This document shows, piece by piece, positions 31,341-35,240 of a stretch of DNA of 35,240 nt (the stretch's first letter is position 1; each line of letters begins with the position of its first letter). A program made the position numbers and the translations under genes. This DNA comes from Hypholoma sublateritium FD-334 SS-4 (Eukaryota > Basidiomycota > Agaricomycetes > Agaricales > Strophariaceae). The stretch is from NCBI GenBank assembly GCA_000827495.1, contig KN817696.1, forward strand, positions 19,137 through 54,376, given 5' to 3'. Below the pieces are notes generated by a model. It did not search any database, had not been told where the DNA came from, and worked only from the letters and a program-made list of their open reading frames with translations.

Positions 31341-32215
31341 CGCCTTTGAAGACAGCAAATGCACCTTCCTTCTCGAGTCAAGAATGTCACGCTTGGTGTG
31401 CCACGTTTGAAGGAGATCATTGACATCATGACAAACATCAAGACGCCGTCCTTGTCCATTTACCTGGAATCCCAGGTCGCCTCGCTGTCAGAGCTAGTCA
31501 AGAATGTGCATCACAGGAACTCATATATACCTCTTTGCACACTATCACAGCCATGGTCGAGAGCTGGTACGACTCCAACCCGAGCTCGACCATCATCGAG
31601 GAGGATTCATTGTTTGTTGATTTTCCTTTGCCATTCCTGATGAAGAGATCGAGTCGAACCTGCACTTGCAGTCGGTGTGGCCATTGCGTCTCGAGCTCAG
31701 CCGTGCAAAGATTATCAATCACAAGTATGTTGCAGGCCGGATTGCGGAGAGCCTCAAAACCAACCTGTTCGTCATCTGAAGTGAAGACAACTCAGACGGG
31801 CTCATTATCGGTTTTCGTGTTCTGGGAACCAATAAGGAGGAGGATGCACCGGATGAGGATATCTTCTTGCGATAGCTTGAAGGTGCCATGCTGAACTCGG
31901 TCAGCCTGTGCGGTGTCAAGGGCATCAATCATATCCTCTTGAAGGAGCAGGACAAGATAACTGTTGCCATGGACGGTATCATCCGTACCAACAAGGAAAA
32001 ATGGTTGGTGCTGGAGACGGATGGCATCAACTTGAAGACGTGCATCGTCGACTTCAAAAGGACATATTCAAACAGCTGTCTCGAGATCTTCAATGTTCTC
32101 GACATCGAAGCCGCGCGCGGCGATTTTGAAGGAGCTGGGCGGGCACATTAAGTCCGATGGTTCCTACATCAATTACCGGCATCTAGCCCTGTTATGTGAC
32201 CAGGCGTAGCTCGAC
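31341..32215 (+). pseudogene. RPB1: RPB1 (RNA polymerase II largest subunit) fragment with stops
   Basis: Intact RPB1 forms the catalytic core of RNA polymerase II. The fragment begins just after the trigger-loop region with KNVTLGVPRLKEIIDIMTNI and KTPSLSIYLE, and continues [128 protein letters not shown] and [16 protein letters not shown], in order. NVTLGVPRLKEII fits RPB1 better than the Pol I or Pol III subunits. Lesions: TGA 31777-31779 for the expected Trp (VIWSED) and TAG 31873-31875 for the expected Gln, in the same frame, plus frameshifts near 31510, near 31625 and near 32115. No introns are seen in this piece, so a processed origin is possible here, unlike the CCT1 copies. Confidence 0.9.
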
Positions 32216-33099
32216 GAACTTGAAGAGCATGTGCGGCTTGCTGAGTCCATTACCTACCTGACAATCTATCATGCATTGCGCAAAGCTTTTTCCAGATTAT
32301 CCTCATTGACCGCCGCAAGCCGAGCGACCTTCACTCCACATATATCGTCGACGCAGTGCAGGAGCTGGGCCAGCCCCTGATTGGCTTCCCAGCATGGACC
32401 AACTCAGCAAAGAGGCCCAGGAGAAGGCAACCAAACAATGTATAGCGCTGATTTTCATAGAGATGAATTGAACGTAAATCATTTAACTGGATTGTTACAA
32501 GTATATCTACCTATCATGTAAAGTAATATATCTAGGGTTTGCTGTCATCGTGAGGGCACTGAATAAATGGTCCACATATTTAAACATATTTGGTAGAATT
32601 TATGTTAAATCTATTTCTTTGTCTGCCACTCCGGCCTCAGGGGGCAGCTGGGGAAGCCCCGAAGATACAGCATGGGATGTAATGGGTGCTGGATTTTCAA
32701 TGGCTTGTTCTGTTGAACTTCTCTCCACACTGTCCAGATGCCGTCCTTTCGAAATCCTTTCCAAAACAGTTCAACAGCTGCTGGTTAACAGCCGCACTTG
32801 ACGCGATGAATACAGAGGTCACCAACTCCGCCGATGTCGGAAGTTGGGAGTTGAGTTGAGATATAAATGCGAGTATTTTCGGGTGGTCAAATTTCGAGTT
32901 CGAAGTCTTTAAACGGGGTGTAAGATCCAATATACTGGACTTCTTGGTCCATGAATAATGATGGTAAGTCAATGGACCTCAATCAAAGGATTTGCAATTA
33001 CAACCTGCTTATGTAAATGTTCTCCGAACAAAACTGCTATGGCAGTGCAATGCCGCAAAGCGCCGCTCAGCTGGAGTTTGGTATTGTTCCAACATTATT
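32216..33099. other. no recognised gene
   Basis: Just after the RPB1 piece, overlapping frames give LIDRRKPSDLHSTYIVDAVQ and LTIYHALRKAF, which look coding but match nothing I know. A minus-strand open frame at 32697-32972 (ILAFISQLNSQLPTSAELVT) is also protein-like but unassigned. From about 32450 to 32640 the sequence is AT-rich. Confidence 0.3.
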
Positions 33100-33330
33100 C
33101 ACCAATACATCGCTTTTCCTTTATTTTGATCATTGAAATTCTCGACATTCTTGACAACTCAGAGCTTGTTTGGAATCTGGTCTGTCTATGGATGGTTCAA
33201 AATTGAACTTACATTATATCAAACCAACATTTTCAGCGTCCCCCGGCCAGAAGTCCCAGGACTCCGGCGTCAACGTCAGGCTGCTATTTTCGCTCGATAT
33301 GCTGGAAGGCCTGGTGACACTGAGGCTGTA
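33100..33330 (+). repeat. upstream flank duplicated from 29315-29560
   Basis: Second copy of the diverged noncoding flank described at 29315-29560, ending about 110 bases before the start codon of copy B. Conservation of this flank may reflect a shared promoter region or simply duplication history. Confidence 0.75.
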
Positions 33331-33442
33331 ATAACAGGGTACTTGCCACGCTGCTGCCGCTGACCGCAGGTTTCATCTGCCTCTCATCGATCTTTTCCCT
33401 CCCGCTGCTTAACTGGGGTTTACACTTGGTTTACACATTATA

Positions 33443-34825
33443 ATGACCAACAAAAGGTCCCGCAATTATGGGCGCAAGAACGTTGATCATGCAAACTCAA
33501 CGTCGAAGAATAAGCCAGCTGCCAGTACTACAGCGGCGGCAGTGACCAACTCGGACAATGGTGCCCCTTCTGCTGATCCAGCCGCCGGGCTGTCAACTGC
33601 CACTGCGATTCTACTACTTACTCATCCGAGTCCTGTATACCAAGGAGCCCCCCCCGCCCAAGGGAACCCTCCTTTTCAGCAGCAGTTGACGCCGAGTACT
33701 AACGACATGGCAACGATGGTAAATTCCTCCAAATTCTCAATGAAGTAGCAGCTGACGGACTGATTGAATGGCTAAATAGGCAACTGTGATTGAAGGACAG
33801 ATAATCAAGATCGAAGAGCAAGAGAAAACCATCCACAATCAGACCGAGGAGATTAGTACCCAGACCGCCAGGTTCCTGCTGATCGAAGCACACATCAAGC
33901 AGTTAGAATTCACCATTTCATCAAACAAAGAGGCCGCAGACGCTCAGATATCGAAAGTGAACAAAAAGAATGAGATCGCAGCTACCGAAGTCAATGAACT
34001 TGCAGAAACGGTCAGCCGCCAGAAGATCAAAATAATCGACATGGACAAGGAGCATCATACAATCAAGACAACGCTTGAATCGCAGATCAAGGGCATTGAA
34101 GATACAATCGTTGTTTTGACACTGCGAATTGAGGCGCAAGATGAGGAGATACAAGATATGAAGTTATACTCCTTCAGAGAGGTAAGTATTCTTTCTCTCC
34201 TTTCATGGTCAGTATTGCTGAGCCGAAGTCATAGGATCCGTTGCTGAGCCTTGTTAGAATCAAATGTCGGGCGGTCATCGACCGTGGCCTAGGAATTATA
34301 TACGAGGCTGCAACTGGACTGAAACCCGACAAGAAGCAGCATCACGTCAAGAAGTGGGTTGCGATTACATTGAATCCGCCGGGCTTCAAAGGCCTAGCCA
34401 CTTTGACCGACAGCCAAAGGACTGCGCTGGACCTTGGCAGATACAAGGCATGTTGTAAACTACTTACGCAGGGGGGCAAGATGTTATCGCCAGCATATAT
34501 TGCTCTTATCCAGTCCAACACCCTCCGTTTCCTTATGCAGAGCTCTATCGACCTGCGCAACCACGCAAATGAGAATGCACATGAACTTGCACAGTCCCAA
34601 ATATCGGACCTTCGGCAATGCCTCGATCGGGCTAAGAAGGACAATATCATCGACACGATTTGTTCTTCTAGCGATCTATCTGGGATAGAAGGTACTATGG
34701 CATTCATCGAGTCGAGTTTCCCCAACTTGCCCCCGGTAGTTTCTTCAAGTACCACCAAGACCACTGTCGAGCTCAAAATCACTACCGAAACCAGCACTGT
34801 CAACCACAAGGCTTCTGAACACTAG
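33443..34825 (+). CDS. coiled-coil protein of unrecognised family, copy B, intact, 422 aa
   Basis: Exons 33443-33718, 33780-34181 and 34235-34825, all joined in phase 0 by GTAAAT...TAG and GTAAGT...TAG introns; total 423 codons with TAG 34823-34825 and no lesion. Layout: low-complexity Ala/Ser/Pro/Thr N-terminus (residues 1-92, basic at the very start, MTNKRSRNYGRKN), a coiled coil encoded by exon 2 (residues about 93-226, such as EEQEKTIHNQTEEISTQTAR and TTLESQIKGIEDTIVVLTLR), then a compact conserved domain (about 238-340: AVIDRGLGIIYEAATGLKPD, HHVKKWVAITLNP, LIQSNTLRFLMQSSIDLRNH) and a Ser/Thr-rich tail. No signal peptide or membrane segment. The exon 3 domain and the exon boundaries are shared with copy A, indicating a real gene family. 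Function cannot be inferred. Confidence 0.78.
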
Positions 34826-35240
34826 TTGACTTATCTGTTCTGGCTGCGGCCTCCATTACTTTCAATGTCCAAGCTTCCTCTGTCTTCTATCTTCTACCTA
34901 TCTCTCTCTTGACTTGTATGGGTTGAACTTTGTACAGGTTAACATACGAGAGGATATCTGTATAGTAGTCACAGTGGTAGTAGGTCGATATCAATTTCCG
35001 ATTTTCTGTAGATTGTGTATATGTGCCTGGTTCCGAAATGTATCGCTTTTACTTCTCGCTTACTTCCATTGTCTGGTAAGTAAATAGTATTGAATGAAGT
35101 GCTGATGTGGGAGTATCGGTAGGGATTTCCCAACCTAACAAAACGAATATAATTTTCTACAATTCTTTCTTTTCCTTGCGAATACTCTTGCACCTTGGTT
35201 TCAATTATATATACCCTTGTCATTTTCTACTGGAGCCAGT
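34826..35240. other. 3' flank of copy B, no gene seen
   Basis: Pyrimidine-rich then AT-rich sequence. A minus-strand open frame at 34969-35223 has no supporting feature. No transposon end could be recognised. Confidence 0.4.

Noticed and set aside
34969..35223. 85-codon minus-strand open frame at the right edge
   Set aside because: AT-rich, no domain, no splice partner; likely chance.
1..35240. tRNA, rRNA, CRISPR or bacterial-type operon features
   Set aside because: No tRNA-like T-loop/acceptor pairing, rRNA motif or regularly spaced repeat array was found by eye; the spliced genes show a eukaryote.

Overview
The window reads as a transposon-rich, gene-poor stretch of a filamentous basidiomycete genome, most likely an Agaricomycete. 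Introns are 50-70 bases with GT...AG ends, and there is a Plavaka-type (CACTA-like) transposase gene, a degraded hAT transposase, an agaricomycete-style NACHT gene fragment and a fungal Dicer. Ambiguous bases at 153 and 23844 mark it as draft assembly.

Left part (1-9700): almost everything recognisable is a damaged copy of a conserved single-copy housekeeping gene, all on the minus strand. Reading from the right: a Bud4/anillin-like cytokinesis protein (7080-9662), the middle and C-terminal half of CDC27/APC3 (4248-5560), a partial CCT1 (TCP-1 alpha) copy joined directly to it (3523-4247), a second CCT1 copy running from start codon to stop codon but with stops, frameshifts and an internal deletion (1339-2990), then the N-terminal part of CDC27 (262-1120). 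Introns are kept, so these are DNA-level duplications and rearrangements, not retrocopies.

Middle (11000-17400): an F-box-like gene, then a Dicer gene broken by a strand switch. The dimerisation/PAZ region, RNase IIIa and half of RNase IIIb lie on minus (12631-15258); the other half of RNase IIIb and the C-terminal tail lie on plus (15262-15721). No helicase domain is present. Next is a frameshifted NACHT NTPase fragment whose last part reads in one open frame into a secreted-type beta-sandwich domain.

Right part (18000-35240): AT-rich sequence with one coherent three-exon gene of unknown function, a deleted hAT element, a short GC-rich SMN-like gene, an intact nine-exon Plavaka transposase gene of 1345 codons with a 24-base minisatellite, and two copies of an unrecognised coiled-coil gene family. 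The first copy is broken and fused to foreign GC-rich sequence, followed by an RPB1 (RNA polymerase II largest subunit) fragment with stops. The second copy is intact (422 aa).

The genes do not form a pathway. The unifying picture is a recombination-prone repeat region where pieces of essential genes have been copied, reshuffled and left to decay, partly by short 13-17 base tandem duplications. The most likely working genes are the Plavaka transposase, the second coiled-coil paralogue (33443-34825) and perhaps the 236-aa hypothetical gene and the SMN-like gene.
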